From positions 10,080,990-10,144,989 of the forward strand of contig OY720102.1 in assembly GCA_963082875.1 (NCBI GenBank): DNA of 64,000 nucleotides, read 5' to 3'. Positions 27,431 to 41,068 of this stretch are shown here, piece after piece. The notes under the pieces are model-generated. The model made no database searches, was not told the origin of the DNA, and saw only the letters and a program-made list of their open reading frames with translations. The stretch is from Corella eumyota. Lineage: Eukaryota > Chordata > Ascidiacea > Phlebobranchia > Corellidae. Numbering within the stretch: the stretch's first letter is position 1; every line of letters begins with the position of its first letter. The position numbers and the translations under genes were made by a program.

Positions 27431-30173
27431 TGGCCATAAGGCCAGACTTGACTGCTGTTGTCTAAACTTCAGAGTCGGCGAGTAAGTAAAAACTAAGCAA
27501 CTAAGTGAGTAAGAGCGTCAGAGATTTTATAAATAAAAATACAAGCTTATATACCCAAAAGGTGGGGTAATTATAAAAACAAGGTGGCGTCGGGCAAGTT
27601 ATACGAGTCGTCCTTTTTTTGGTTTCTTCTATTGCGATGACGTTTTAGAACCGGCCTGGAGCGGTTAGAAGTCTGATTGCTTGCATTGTTTTGTGCGTTG
27701 TTCCGATAAATTGCGTTGTTTGGCCTGTTAAATTGTATTGTTTATGGCCTGACCGGTAAAACGTCGTCATTTGCCGTTAATTTCTTGACGCCCGAACCAA
27801 CTTTGAAGACGTGTCGGCTCGGTAAACTCGTATGAACTTAACCCGTTGGAAAGCGGTTAAGAATTAAGCGCTTGCCACACCATGTTTTAGTTAAAAGAAA
27901 TTTATTTGGTTACTGTAAAAGATAAAAATTAAAGTTTTATGGTCTTGATAAGGTTTGGTAAAACAAAAATATTGTATATAAGAGAAATATAAGCTTAAAT
28001 TTTTGAAAAAAAAATACATTTACTGGTTGCATATTTACCATATCCATATTTTGCACGTTTTACCGTAAATTTTACCATGTTGAATTTGGCCCAGGCGTGA
28101 GCATTGTTATTGGTTGGTTGTGTTATATGAGTGTGTTAGAATATAGAAGAAGAATATTTAAATAGTAAAAGAGATGTTGATCGGCACAAAGCCGTTGTTG
28201 CTGATACTGGAAATGTAAAGATAATATTAAAGCGATTGAGACAAAAGGCGGGTTTCTTCATGCAAGAAAAATGTTGTTTGGTAAAAAAAAACAAATGTTT
28301 GCAATCGTTGGGGGGTCGTGTTTTGAAACGACTCTTCCGCTAGTTGGCGGCTCTTCAATCACTGGTTGTGATGCTGACGTTACGATTTGTAACCAAAAAA
28401 AAATGTCGTGTTGTGAATAACGACTCTTTCGCTAGTTGGTGGCTCTTCAATCACTAGTTGTGATGCTGACGTTACAATTTGTAACCAAAAAATAAAGAAG
28501 TATTGGGCCTGTTTGCGCTCCTGAAGAACTATGCAACCGTGCGCAAGATAACCATCATTTGAAGTAGAATTTCGTTGAGAAGAGGATGACGTCTCATCAG
28601 CTTGCTCTTCTAATTCGTGTGAAGCATCAATAGGTTGATACGATTTCAGACAGGCTTGTTGTCAACCCAGCTGTGTGGGGAAAAATAAGCAGGCTGTGGC
28701 TGCGGTAAAAAATGAGCAGACTGTTGCTGCTGAGAAAGATTGTGCAGGCTGTAGCTGCAGGTGCGATGCTTGCCCTGTTTTTGTCTCATGAGTGTTAGAC
28801 CTCGTCATCGCGGTTGAGAACTGGTTGTAAAACATATAAAAGTAATTGGTTGTTTGAACATTGCAGACTGTGTCTTAAAAGTTGACACGTTAAGGTGTTG
28901 TCGCAAGAAAAGATAATTGTAATGCACTTATACGTTGAAAGATTTTCCAAGGATCTTCCATGTATAAGCCTAATGCTACTTGACTTGGCAAGTAAGCCAT
29001 TTCTTAAAAGAATAGAAATTGAAATTTCTTAAAAGAAAAACAATAAATCAAAGAAAGTATAAAGAATTCTGTTATGTCATAGGAAAAAATTAAATATTTT
29101 TTTGTGGTTATTCATGTAACGCTCACGCCATAAAAAAATGTTTTTCCCCATAAATTTTAAAACGGTATCTTTTTCGATATTAACAACTGATTTGTCGACT
29201 AAATCAGTTTTCATATCTCGAAATGACGCACAAAATATCTATGATCTTATATAACAAATTATTTTAGAAAAATCAATTACACGAACTGCATAGTTATGTT
29301 ATTAAGGATAAAGTATTTAAAGTAGTTTGTCGCGTTTACAAAAATAATAAAATGAGAAAAGAAAATATTTTAGAAGTTACGGATCCCGATTAAAACGATT
29401 TAACAACTATTTAAAATAAACATAAATCGTTTACTAACTAATGTTTAAGGTTTAAAAAAAAATTATATAAAAAAAAATAGGAAAAAAATGTTGTCGGTAA
29501 TAAATCACCAAAATGTAGCTTTATACTCTTATCAAAATTTAAACAGATTTAATTTAACCTATGCTGTAATAAAAGTTTGTTATTGATACTGCCTATAAAG
29601 TTTCTAAAAGTATTCTATTCTAAAAAAATGTCTAAATTATTCTGCAAGCGTCGTAATCGTTACACCTAGCGTTTTTAACTTTTGCTTGGCTTTGATCGTC
29701 TGATTTTTATTCGTTAATTCTTAAATCGGAGATTTGCGTATTCTAGGTTAAACTGTACCTACTGACCATTTATTTAACCGTTAATCACGTCGGGGTCACC
29801 ATTTCTGTAGGGTTTTCTTAACGTTTTAATTAATTTAATAATATTAATAGAGATGGTTTGTGGTGGTTTATTAAATTTGGGTTGTGGATTGTTAGTTGTC
29901 TAATTTGGGGTCACCACAGGTTCTATCATAGCCTTTATTGCTAAAGTCTATGATAAACCTGACTATTTAATTAATAAATTGTTTAAGATTCAAGACTCCG
30001 TTTAACTTGCATTGCACCTAAGCTTTCTGATTAATTTAACTTGATAATAACAAACTTTTAACTAAGTATTGCGAGTTATATTGTACACACGAATAATATA
30101 AAACAAGTACTTGATTACACTAAATGCGCGATACAAAATTAAAACTGACATTACATTTTTATATTAATGCGTC
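27431..30173 (-). repeat. Array unit 11
   Basis: 2743 bp; 846G, otherwise the majority sequence. Confidence 0.93.
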
Positions 30174-32916
30174 TGGCCATAAGGCCAGACTTGACTGCTG
30201 TTGTCTAAACTTCAGAGTCGGCGAGTAAGTAAAAACTAAGCAACTAAGTGAGTAAGAGCGTCAGAGATTTTATAAATAAAAATACAAGCTTATATACCCA
30301 AAAGGTGGGGTAATTATAAAAACAAGGTGGCGTCGGGCAAGTTATACGAGTCGTCCTTTTTTTGGTTTCTTCTATTGCGATGACGTTTTAGAACCGGCCT
30401 GGAGCGGTTAGAAGTCTGATTGCTTGCATTGTTTTGTGCGTTGTTCCGATAAATTGCGTTGTTTGGCCTGTTAAATTGTATTGTTTATGGCCTGACCGGT
30501 AAAACGTCGTCATTTGCCGTTAATTTCTTGACGCCCGAACCAACTTTGAAGACGTGTCGGCTCGGTAAACTCGTATGAACTTAACCCGTTGGAAAGCGGT
30601 TAAGAATTAAGCGCTTGCCACACCATGTTTTAGTTAAAAGAAATTTATTTGGTTACTGTAAAAGATAAAAATTAAAGTTTTATGGTCTTGATAAGGTTTG
30701 GTAAAACAAAAATATTGTATATAAGAGAAATATAAGCTTAAATTTTTGAAAAAAAAATACATTTACTGGTTGCATATTTACCATATCCATATTTTGCACG
30801 TTTTACCGTAAATTTTACCATGTTGAATTTGGCCCAGGCGTGAGCATTGTTATTGGTTGGTTGTGTTATATGAGTGTGTTAGAATATAGAAGAAGAATAT
30901 TTAAATAGTAAAAGAGATGTTGATCGGCACAAAGCCGTTGTTGCTGATACTGGAAATGTAAAGATAATATTAAAGCGATTGAGACAAAAGGCGGGTTTCT
31001 TCATGCAAGAAAAATGTTCTTTGGTAAAAAAAAACAAATGTTTGCAATCGTTGGGGGGTCGTGTTTTGAAACGACTCTTCCGCTAGTTGGCGGCTCTTCA
31101 ATCACTGGTTGTGATGCTGACGTTACGATTTGTAACCAAAAAAAAATGTCGTGTTGTGAATAACGACTCTTTCGCTAGTTGGTGGCTCTTCAATCACTAG
31201 TTGTGATGCTGACGTTACAATTTGTAACCAAAAAATAAAGAAGTATTGGGCCTGTTTGCGCTCCTGAAGAACTATGCAACCGTGCGCAAGATAACCATCA
31301 TTTGAAGTAGAATTTCGTTGAGAAGAGGATGACGTCTCATCAGCTTGCTCTTCTAATTCGTGTGAAGCATCAATAGGTTGATACGATTTCAGACAGGCTT
31401 GTTGTCAACCCAGCTGTGTGGGGAAAAATAAGCAGGCTGTGGCTGCGGTAAAAAATGAGCAGACTGTTGCTGCTGAGAAAGATTGTGCAGGCTGTAGCTG
31501 CAGGTGCGATGCTTGCCCTGTTTTTGTCTCATGAGTGTTAGACCTCGTCATCGCGGTTGAGAACTGGTTGTAAAACATATAAAAGTAATTGGTTGTTTGA
31601 ACATTGCAGACTGTGTCTTAAAAGTTGACACGTTAAGGTGTTGTCGCAAGAAAAGATAATTGTAATGCACTTATACGTTGAAAGATTTTCCAAGGATCTT
31701 CCATGTATAAGCCTAATGCTACTTGACTTGGCAAGTAAGCCATTTCTTAAAAGAATAGAAATTGAAATTTCTTAAAAGAAAAACAATAAATCAAAGAAAG
31801 TATAAAGAATTCTGTTATGTCATAGGAAAAAATTAAATATTTTTTTGTGGTTATTCATGTAACGCTCACGCCATAAAAAAATGTTTTTCCCCATAAATTT
31901 TAAAACGGTATCTTTTTCGATATTAACAACTGATTTGTCGACTAAATCAGTTTTCATATCTCGAAATGACGCACAAAATATCTATGATCTTATATAACAA
32001 ATTATTTTAGAAAAATCAATTACACGAACTGCATAGTTATGTTATTAAGGATAAAGTATTTAAAGTAGTTTGTCGCGTTTACAAAAATAATAAAATGAGA
32101 AAAGAAAATATTTTAGAAGTTACGGATCCCGATTAAAACGATTTAACAACTATTTAAAATAAACATAAATCGTTTACTAACTAATGTTTAAGGTTTAAAA
32201 AAAAATTATATAAAAAAAAATAGGAAAAAAATGTTGTCGGTAATAAATCACCAAAATGTAGCTTTATACTCTTATCAAAATTTAAACAGATTTAATTTAA
32301 CCTATGCTGTAATAAAAGTTTGTTATTGATACTGCCTATAAAGTTTCTAAAAGTATTCTATTCTAAAAAAATGTCTAAATTATTCTGCAAGCGTCGTAAT
32401 CGTTACACCTAGCGTTTTTAACTTTTGCTTGGCTTTGATCGTCTGATTTTTATTCGTTAATTCTTAAATCGGAGATTTGCGTATTCTAGGTTAAACTGTA
32501 CCTACTGACCATTTATTTAACCGTTAATCACGTCGGGGTCACCATTTCTGTAGGGTTTTCTTAACGTTTTAATTAATTTAATAATATTAATAGAGATGGT
32601 TTGTGGTGGTTTATTAAATTTGGGTTGTGGATTGTTAGTTGTCTAATTTGGGGTCACCACAGGTTCTATCATAGCCTTTATTGCTAAAGTCTATGATAAA
32701 CCTGACTATTTAATTAATAAATTGTTTAAGATTCAAGACTCCGTTTAACTTGCATTGCACCTAAGCTTTCTGATTAATTTAACTTGATAATAACAAACTT
32801 TTAACTAAGTATTGCGAGTTATATTGTACACACGAATAATATAAAACAAGTACTTGATTACACTAAATGCGCGATACAAAATTAAAACTGACATTACATT
32901 TTTATATTAATGCGTC
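30174..32916 (-). repeat. Array unit 12
   Basis: 2743 bp; 846C, otherwise the majority sequence. Confidence 0.93.
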
Positions 32917-35659
32917 TGGCCATAAGGCCAGACTTGACTGCTGTTGTCTAAACTTCAGAGTCGGCGAGTAAGTAAAAACTAAGCAACTAAGTGAGTAAGA
33001 GCGTCAGAGATTTTATAAATAAAAATACAAGCTTATATACCCAAAAGGTGGGGTAATTATAAAAACAAGGTGGCGTCGGGCAAGTTATACGAGTCGTCCT
33101 TTTTTTGGTTTCTTCTATTGCGATGACGTTTTAGAACCGGCCTGGAGCGGTTAGAAGTCTGATTGCTTGCATTGTTTTGTGCGTTGTTCCGATAAATTGC
33201 GTTGTTTGGCCTGTTAAATTGTATTGTTTATGGCCTGACCGGTAAAACGTCGTCATTTGCCGTTAATTTCTTGACGCCCGAACCAACTTTGAAGACGTGT
33301 CGGCTCGGTAAACTCGTATGAACTTAACCCGTTGGAAAGCGGTTAAGAATTAAGCGCTTGCCACACCATGTTTTAGTTAAAAGAAATTTATTTGGTTACT
33401 GTAAAAGATAAAAATTAAAGTTTTATGGTCTTGATAAGGTTTGGTAAAACAAAAATATTGTATATAAGAGAAATATAAGCTTAAATTTTTGAAAAAAAAA
33501 TACATTTACTGGTTGCATATTTACCATATCCATATTTTGCACGTTTTACCGTAAATTTTACCATGTTGAATTTGGCCCAGGCGTGAGCATTGTTATTGGT
33601 TGGTTGTGTTATATGAGTGTGTTAGAATATAGAAGAAGAATATTTAAATAGTAAAAGAGATGTTGATCGGCACAAAGCCGTTGTTGCTGATACTGGAAAT
33701 GTAAAGATAATATTAAAGCGATTGAGACAAAAGGCGGGTTTCTTCATGCAAGAAAAATGTTGTTTGGTAAAAAAAAACAAATGTTTGCAATCGTTGGGGG
33801 GTCGTGTTTTGAAACGACTCTTCCGCTAGTTGGCGGCTCTTCAATCACTGGTTGTGATGCTGACGTTACGATTTGTAACCAAAAAAAAATGTCGTGTTGT
33901 GAATAACGACTCTTTCGCTAGTTGGTGGCTCTTCAATCACTAGTTGTGATGCTGACGTTACAATTTGTAACCAAAAAATAAAGAAGTATTGGGCCTGTTT
34001 GCGCTCCTGAAGAACTATGCAACCGTGCGCAAGATAACCATCATTTGAAGTAGAATTTCGTTGAGAAGAGGATGACGTCTCATCAGCTTGCTCTTCTAAT
34101 TCGTGTGAAGCATCAATAGGTTGATACGATTTCAGACAGGCTTGTTGTCAACCCAGCTGTGTGGGGAAAAATAAGCAGGCTGTGGCTGCGGTAAAAAATG
34201 AGCAGACTGTTGCTGCTGAGAAAGATTGTGCAGGCTGTAGCTGCAGGTGCGATGCTTGCCCTGTTTTTGTCTCATGAGTGTTAGACCTCGTCATCGCGGT
34301 TGAGAACTGGTTGTAAAACATATAAAAGTAATTGGTTGTTTGAACATTGCAGACTGTGTCTTAAAAGTTGACACGTTAAGGTGTTGTCGCAAGAAAAGAT
34401 AATTGTAATGCACTTATACGTTGAAAGATTTTCCAAGGATCTTCCATGTATAAGCCTAATGCTACTTGACTTGGCAAGTAAGCCATTTCTTAAAAGAATA
34501 GAAATTGAAATTTCTTAAAAGAAAAACAATAAATCAAAGAAAGTATAAAGAATTCTGTTATGTCATAGGAAAAAATTAAATATTTTTTTGTGGTTATTCA
34601 TGTAACGCTCACGCCATAAAAAAATGTTTTTCCCCATAAATTTTAAAACGGTATCTTTTTCGATATTAACAACTGATTTGTCGACTAAATCAGTTTTCAT
34701 ATCTCGAAATGACGCACAAAATATCTATGATCTTATATAACAAATTATTTTAGAAAAATCAATTACACGAACTGCATAGTTATGTTATTAAGGATAAAGT
34801 ATTTAAAGTAGTTTGTCGCGTTTACAAAAATAATAAAATGAGAAAAGAAAATATTTTAGAAGTTACGGATCCCGATTAAAACGATTTAACAACTATTTAA
34901 AATAAACATAAATCGTTTACTAACTAATGTTTAAGGTTTAAAAAAAAATTATATAAAAAAAAATAGGAAAAAAATGTTGTCGGTAATAAATCACCAAAAT
35001 GTAGCTTTATACTCTTATCAAAATTTAAACAGATTTAATTTAACCTATGCTGTAATAAAAGTTTGTTATTGATACTGCCTATAAAGTTTCTAAAAGTATT
35101 CTATTCTAAAAAAATGTCTAAATTATTCTGCAAGCGTCGTAATCGTTACACCTAGCGTTTTTAACTTTTGCTTGGCTTTGATCGTCTGATTTTTATTCGT
35201 TAATTCTTAAATCGGAGATTTGCGTATTCTAGGTTAAACTGTACCTACTGACCATTTATTTAACCGTTAATCACGTCGGGGTCACCATTTCTGTAGGGTT
35301 TTCTTAACGTTTTAATTAATTTAATAATATTAATAGAGATGGTTTGTGGTGGTTTATTAAATTTGGGTTGTGGATTGTTAGTTGTCTAATTTGGGGTCAC
35401 CACAGGTTCTATCATAGCCTTTATTGCTAAAGTCTATGATAAACCTGACTATTTAATTAATAAATTGTTTAAGATTCAAGACTCCGTTTAACTTGCATTG
35501 CACCTAAGCTTTCTGATTAATTTAACTTGATAATAACAAACTTTTAACTAAGTATTGCGAGTTATATTGTACACACGAATAATATAAAACAAGTACTTGA
35601 TTACACTAAATGCGCGATACAAAATTAAAACTGACATTACATTTTTATATTAATGCGTC
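32917..35659 (-). repeat. Array unit 13
   Basis: 2743 bp; 846G, otherwise the majority sequence. Confidence 0.93.
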
Positions 35660-38402
35660 TGGCCATAAGGCCAGACTTGACTGCTGTTGTCTAAACTTCA
35701 GAGTCGGCGAGTAAGTAAAAACTAAGCAACTAAGTGAGTAAGAGCGTCAGAGATTTTATAAATAAAAATACAAGCTTATATACCCAAAAGGTGGGGTAAT
35801 TATAAAAACAAGGTGGCGTCGGGCAAGTTATACGAGTCGTCCTTTTTTTGGTTTCTTCTATTGCGATGACGTTTTAGAACCGGCCTGGAGCGGTTAGAAG
35901 TCTGATTGCTTGCATTGTTTTGTGCGTTGTTCCGATAAATTGCGTTGTTTGGCCTGTTAAATTGTATTGTTTATGGCCTGACCGGTAAAACGTCGTCATT
36001 TGCCGTTAATTTCTTGACGCCCGAACCAACTTTGAAGACGTGTCGGCTCGGTAAACTCGTATGAACTTAACCCGTTGGAAAGCGGTTAAGAATTAAGCGC
36101 TTGCCACACCATGTTTTAGTTAAAAGAAATTTATTTGGTTACTGTAAAAGATAAAAATTAAAGTTTTATGGTCTTGATAAGGTTTGGTAAAACAAAAATA
36201 TTGTATATAAGAGAAATATAAGCTTAAATTTTTGAAAAAAAAATACATTTACTGGTTGCATATTTACCATATCCATATTTTGCACGTTTTACCGTAAATT
36301 TTACCATGTTGAATTTGGCCCAGGCGTGAGCATTGTTATTGGTTGGTTGTGTTATATGAGTGTGTTAGAATATAGAAGAAGAATATTTAAATAGTAAAAG
36401 AGATGTTGATCGGCACAAAGCCGTTGTTGCTGATACTGGAAATGTAAAGATAATATTAAAGCGATTGAGACAAAAGGCGGGTTTCTTCATGCAAGAAAAA
36501 TGTTCTTTGGTAAAAAAAAACAAATGTTTGCAAACGTTGGGGGGTCGTGTTTTGAAACGACTCTTCCGCTAGTTGGCGGCTCTTCAATCACTGGTTGTGA
36601 TGCTGACGTTACGATTTGTAACCAAAAAAAAATGTCGTGTTGTGAATAACGACTCTTTCGCTAGTTGGTGGCTCTTCAATCACTAGTTGTGATGCTGACG
36701 TTACAATTTGTAACCAAAAAATAAAGAAGTATTGGGCCTGTTTGCGCTCCTGAAGAACTATGCAACCGTGCGCAAGATAACCATCATTTGAAGTAGAATT
36801 TCGTTGAGAAGAGGATGACGTCTCATCAGCTTGCTCTTCTAATTCGTGTGAAGCATCAATAGGTTGATACGATTTCAGACAGGCTTGTTGTCAACCCAGC
36901 TGTGTGGGGAAAAATAAGCAGGCTGTGGCTGCGGTAAAAAATGAGCAGACTGTTGCTGCTGAGAAAGATTGTGCAGGCTGTAGCTGCAGGTGCGATGCTT
37001 GCCCTGTTTTTGTCTCATGAGTGTTAGACCTCGTCATCGCGGTTGAGAACTGGTTGTAAAACATATAAAAGTAATTGGTTGTTTGAACATTGCAGACTGT
37101 GTCTTAAAAGTTGACACGTTAAGGTGTTGTCGCAAGAAAAGATAATTGTAATGCACTTATACGTTGAAAGATTTTCCAAGGATCTTCCATGTATAAGCCT
37201 AATGCTACTTGACTTGGCAAGTAAGCCATTTCTTAAAAGAATAGAAATTGAAATTTCTTAAAAGAAAAACAATAAATCAAAGAAAGTATAAAGAATTCTG
37301 TTATGTCATAGGAAAAAATTAAATATTTTTTTGTGGTTATTCATGTAACGCTCACGCCATAAAAAAATGTTTTTCCCCATAAATTTTAAAACGGTATCTT
37401 TTTCGATATTAACAACTGATTTGTCGACTAAATCAGTTTTCATATCTCGAAATGACGCACAAAATATCTATGATCTTATATAACAAATTATTTTAGAAAA
37501 ATCAATTACACGAACTGCATAGTTATGTTATTAAGGATAAAGTATTTAAAGTAGTTTGTCGCGTTTACAAAAATAATAAAATGAGAAAAGAAAATATTTT
37601 AGAAGTTACGGATCCCGATTAAAACGATTTAACAACTATTTAAAATAAACATAAATCGTTTACTAACTAATGTTTAAGGTTTAAAAAAAAATTATATAAA
37701 AAAAAATAGGAAAAAAATGTTGTCGGTAATAAATCACCAAAATGTAGCTTTATACTCTTATCAAAATTTAAACAGATTTAATTTAACCTATGCTGTAATA
37801 AAAGTTTGTTATTGATACTGCCTATAAAGTTTCTAAAAGTATTCTATTCTAAAAAAATGTCTAAATTATTCTGCAAGCGTCGTAATCGTTACACCTAGCG
37901 TTTTTAACTTTTGCTTGGCTTTGATCGTCTGATTTTTATTCGTTAATTCTTAAATCGGAGATTTGCGTATTCTAGGTTAAACTGTACCTACTGACCATTT
38001 ATTTAACCGTTAATCACGTCGGGGTCACCATTTCTGTAGGGTTTTCTTAACGTTTTAATTAATTTAATAATATTAATAGAGATGGTTTGTGGTGGTTTAT
38101 TAAATTTGGGTTGTGGATTGTTAGTTGTCTAATTTGGGGTCACCACAGGTTCTATCATAGCCTTTATTGCTAAAGTCTATGATAAACCTGACTATTTAAT
38201 TAATAAATTGTTTAAGATTCAAGACTCCGTTTAACTTGCATTGCACCTAAGCTTTCTGATTAATTTAACTTGATAATAACAAACTTTTAACTAAGTATTG
38301 CGAGTTATATTGTACACACGAATAATATAAAACAAGTACTTGATTACACTAAATGCGCGATACAAAATTAAAACTGACATTACATTTTTATATTAATGCG
38401 TC
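35660..38402 (-). repeat. Array unit 14
   Basis: 2743 bp; 846C together with 875A, a pair found elsewhere only in unit 19. Confidence 0.93.
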
Positions 38403-41068
38403 TGGCCATAAGGCCAGACTTGACTGCTGTTGTCTAAACTTCAGAGTCGGCGAGTAAGTAAAAACTAAGCAACTAAGTGAGTAAGAGCGTCAGAGATTTT
38501 ATAAATAAAAATACAAGCTTATATACCCAAAAGGTGGGGTAATTATAAAAACAAGGTGGCGTCGGGCAAGTTATACGAGTCGTCCTTTTTTTGGTTTCTT
38601 CTATTGCGATGACGTTTTAGAACCGGCCTGGAGCGGTTAGAAGTCTGATTGCTTGCATTGTTTTGTGCGTTGTTCCGATAAATTGCGTTGTTTGGCCTGT
38701 TAAATTGTATTGTTTATGGCCTGACCGGTAAAACGTCGTCATTTGCCGTTAATTTCTTGACGCCCGAACCAACTTTGAAGACGTGTCGGCTCGGTAAACT
38801 CGTATGAACTTAACCCGTTGGAAAGCGGTTAAGAATTAAGCGCTTGCCACACCATGTTTTAGTTAAAAGAAATTTATTTGGTTACTGTAAAAGATAAAAA
38901 TTAAAGTTTTATGGTCTTGATAAGGTTTGGTAAAACAAAAATATTGTATATAAGAGAAATATAAGCTTAAATTTTTGAAAAAAAAATACATTTACTGGTT
39001 GCATATTTACCATATCCATATTTTGCACGTTTTACCGTAAATTTTACCATGTTGAATTTGGCCCAGGCGTGAGCATTGTTATTGGTTGGTTGTGTTATAT
39101 GAGTGTGTTAGAATATAGAAGAAGAATATTTAAATAGTAAAAGAGATGTTGATCGGCACAAAGCCGTTGTTGCTGATACTGGAAATGTAAAGATAATATT
39201 AAAGCGATTGAGACAAAAGGCGGGTTTCTTCATGCAAGAAAAATGTTGTTTGGTAAAAAAAAACAAATGTTTGCAATCGTTGGGGGGTCGTGTTTTGAAA
39301 CGACTCTTCCGCTAGTTGGCGGCTCTTCAATCACTGGTTGTGATGCTGACGTTACGATTTGTAACCAAAAAAAAATGTCGTGTTGTGAATAACGACTCTT
39401 TCGCTAGTTGGTGGCTCTTCAATCACTAGTTGTGATGCTGACGTTACAATTTGTAACCAAAAAATAAAGAAGTATTGGGCCTGTTTGCGCTCCTGAAGAA
39501 CTATGCAACCGTGCGCAAGATAACCATCATTTGAAGTAGAATTTCGTTGAGAAGAGGATGACGTCTCATCAGCTTGCTCTTCTAATTCGTGTGAAGCATC
39601 AATAGGTTGATACGATTTCAGACAGGCTTGTTGTCAACCCAGCTGTGTGGGGAAAAATAAGCAGGCTGTGGCTGCGGTAAAAAATGAGCAGACTGTTGCT
39701 GCTGAGAAAGATTGTGCAGGCTGTAGCTGCAGGTGCGATGCTTGCCCTGTTTTTGTCTCATGAGTGTTAGACCTCGTCATCGCGGTTGAGAACTGGTTGT
39801 AAAACATATAAAAGTAATTGGTTGTTTGAACATTGCAGACTGTGTCTTAAAAGTTGACACGTTAAGGTGTTGTCGCAAGAAAAGATAATTGTAATGCACT
39901 TATACGTTGAAAGATTTTCCAAGGATCTTCCATGTATAAGCCTAATGCTACTTGACTTGGCAAGTAAGCCATTTCTTAAAAGAATAGAAATTGAAATTTC
40001 TTAAAAGAAAAACAATAAATCAAAGAAAGTATAAAGAATTCTGTTATGTCATAGGAAAAAATTAAATATTTTTTTGTGGTTATTCATGTAACGCTCACGC
40101 CATAAAAAAATGTTTTTCCCCATAAATTTTAAAACGGTATCTTTTTCGATATTAACAACTGATTTGTCGACTAAATCAGTTTTCATATCTCGAAATGACG
40201 CACAAAATATCTATGATCTTATATAACAAATTATTTTAGAAAAATCAATTACACGAACTGCATAGTTATGTTATTAAGGATAAAGTATTTAAAGTAGTTT
40301 GTCGCGTTTACAAAAATAATAAAATGAGAAAAGAAAATATTTTAGAAGTTACGGATCCCGATTAAAACGATTTAACAACTATTTAAAATAAACATAAATC
40401 GTTTACTAACTAATGTTTAAGGTTTAAAAAAAAATTATATAAAAAAAAATAGGAAAAAAATGTTGTCGGTAATAAATCACCAAAATGTAGCTTTATACTC
40501 TTATCAAAATTTAAACAGATTTAATTTAACCTATGCTGTAATAAAAGTTTGTTATTGATACTGCCTATAAAGTTTCTAAAAGTATTCTATTCTAAAAAAA
40601 TGTCTAAATTATTCTGCAAGCGTCGTAATCGTTACACCTAGCGTTTTTAACTTTTGCTTGGCTTTGATCGTCTGATTTTTATTCGTTAATTCTTAAATCG
40701 GAGATTTGCGTATTCTAGGTTAAACTGTACCTACTGACCATTTATTTAACCGTTAATCACGTCGGGGTCACCATTTCTGTAGGGTTTTCTTAACGTTTTA
40801 ATTAATTTAATAATATTAATAGAGATGGTTTGTGGTGGTTTATTAAATTTGGGTTGTGGATTGTTAGTTGTCTAATTTGGGGTCACCACAGGTTCTATCA
40901 TAGCCTTTATTGCTAAAGTCTATGATAAACCTGACTATTTAATTAATAAATTTTAACTAAGTATTGCGAGTTATATTGTACACACGAATAATATAAAACA
41001 AGTACTTGATTACACTAAATGCGCGATACAAAATTAAAACTGACATTACATTTTTATATTAATGCGTC
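38403..41068 (-). repeat. Array unit 15, short variant
   Basis: 2666 bp, 77 bp shorter than the standard unit; the length variant occurs in no other unit of the window. Marker 846G. Confidence 0.93.
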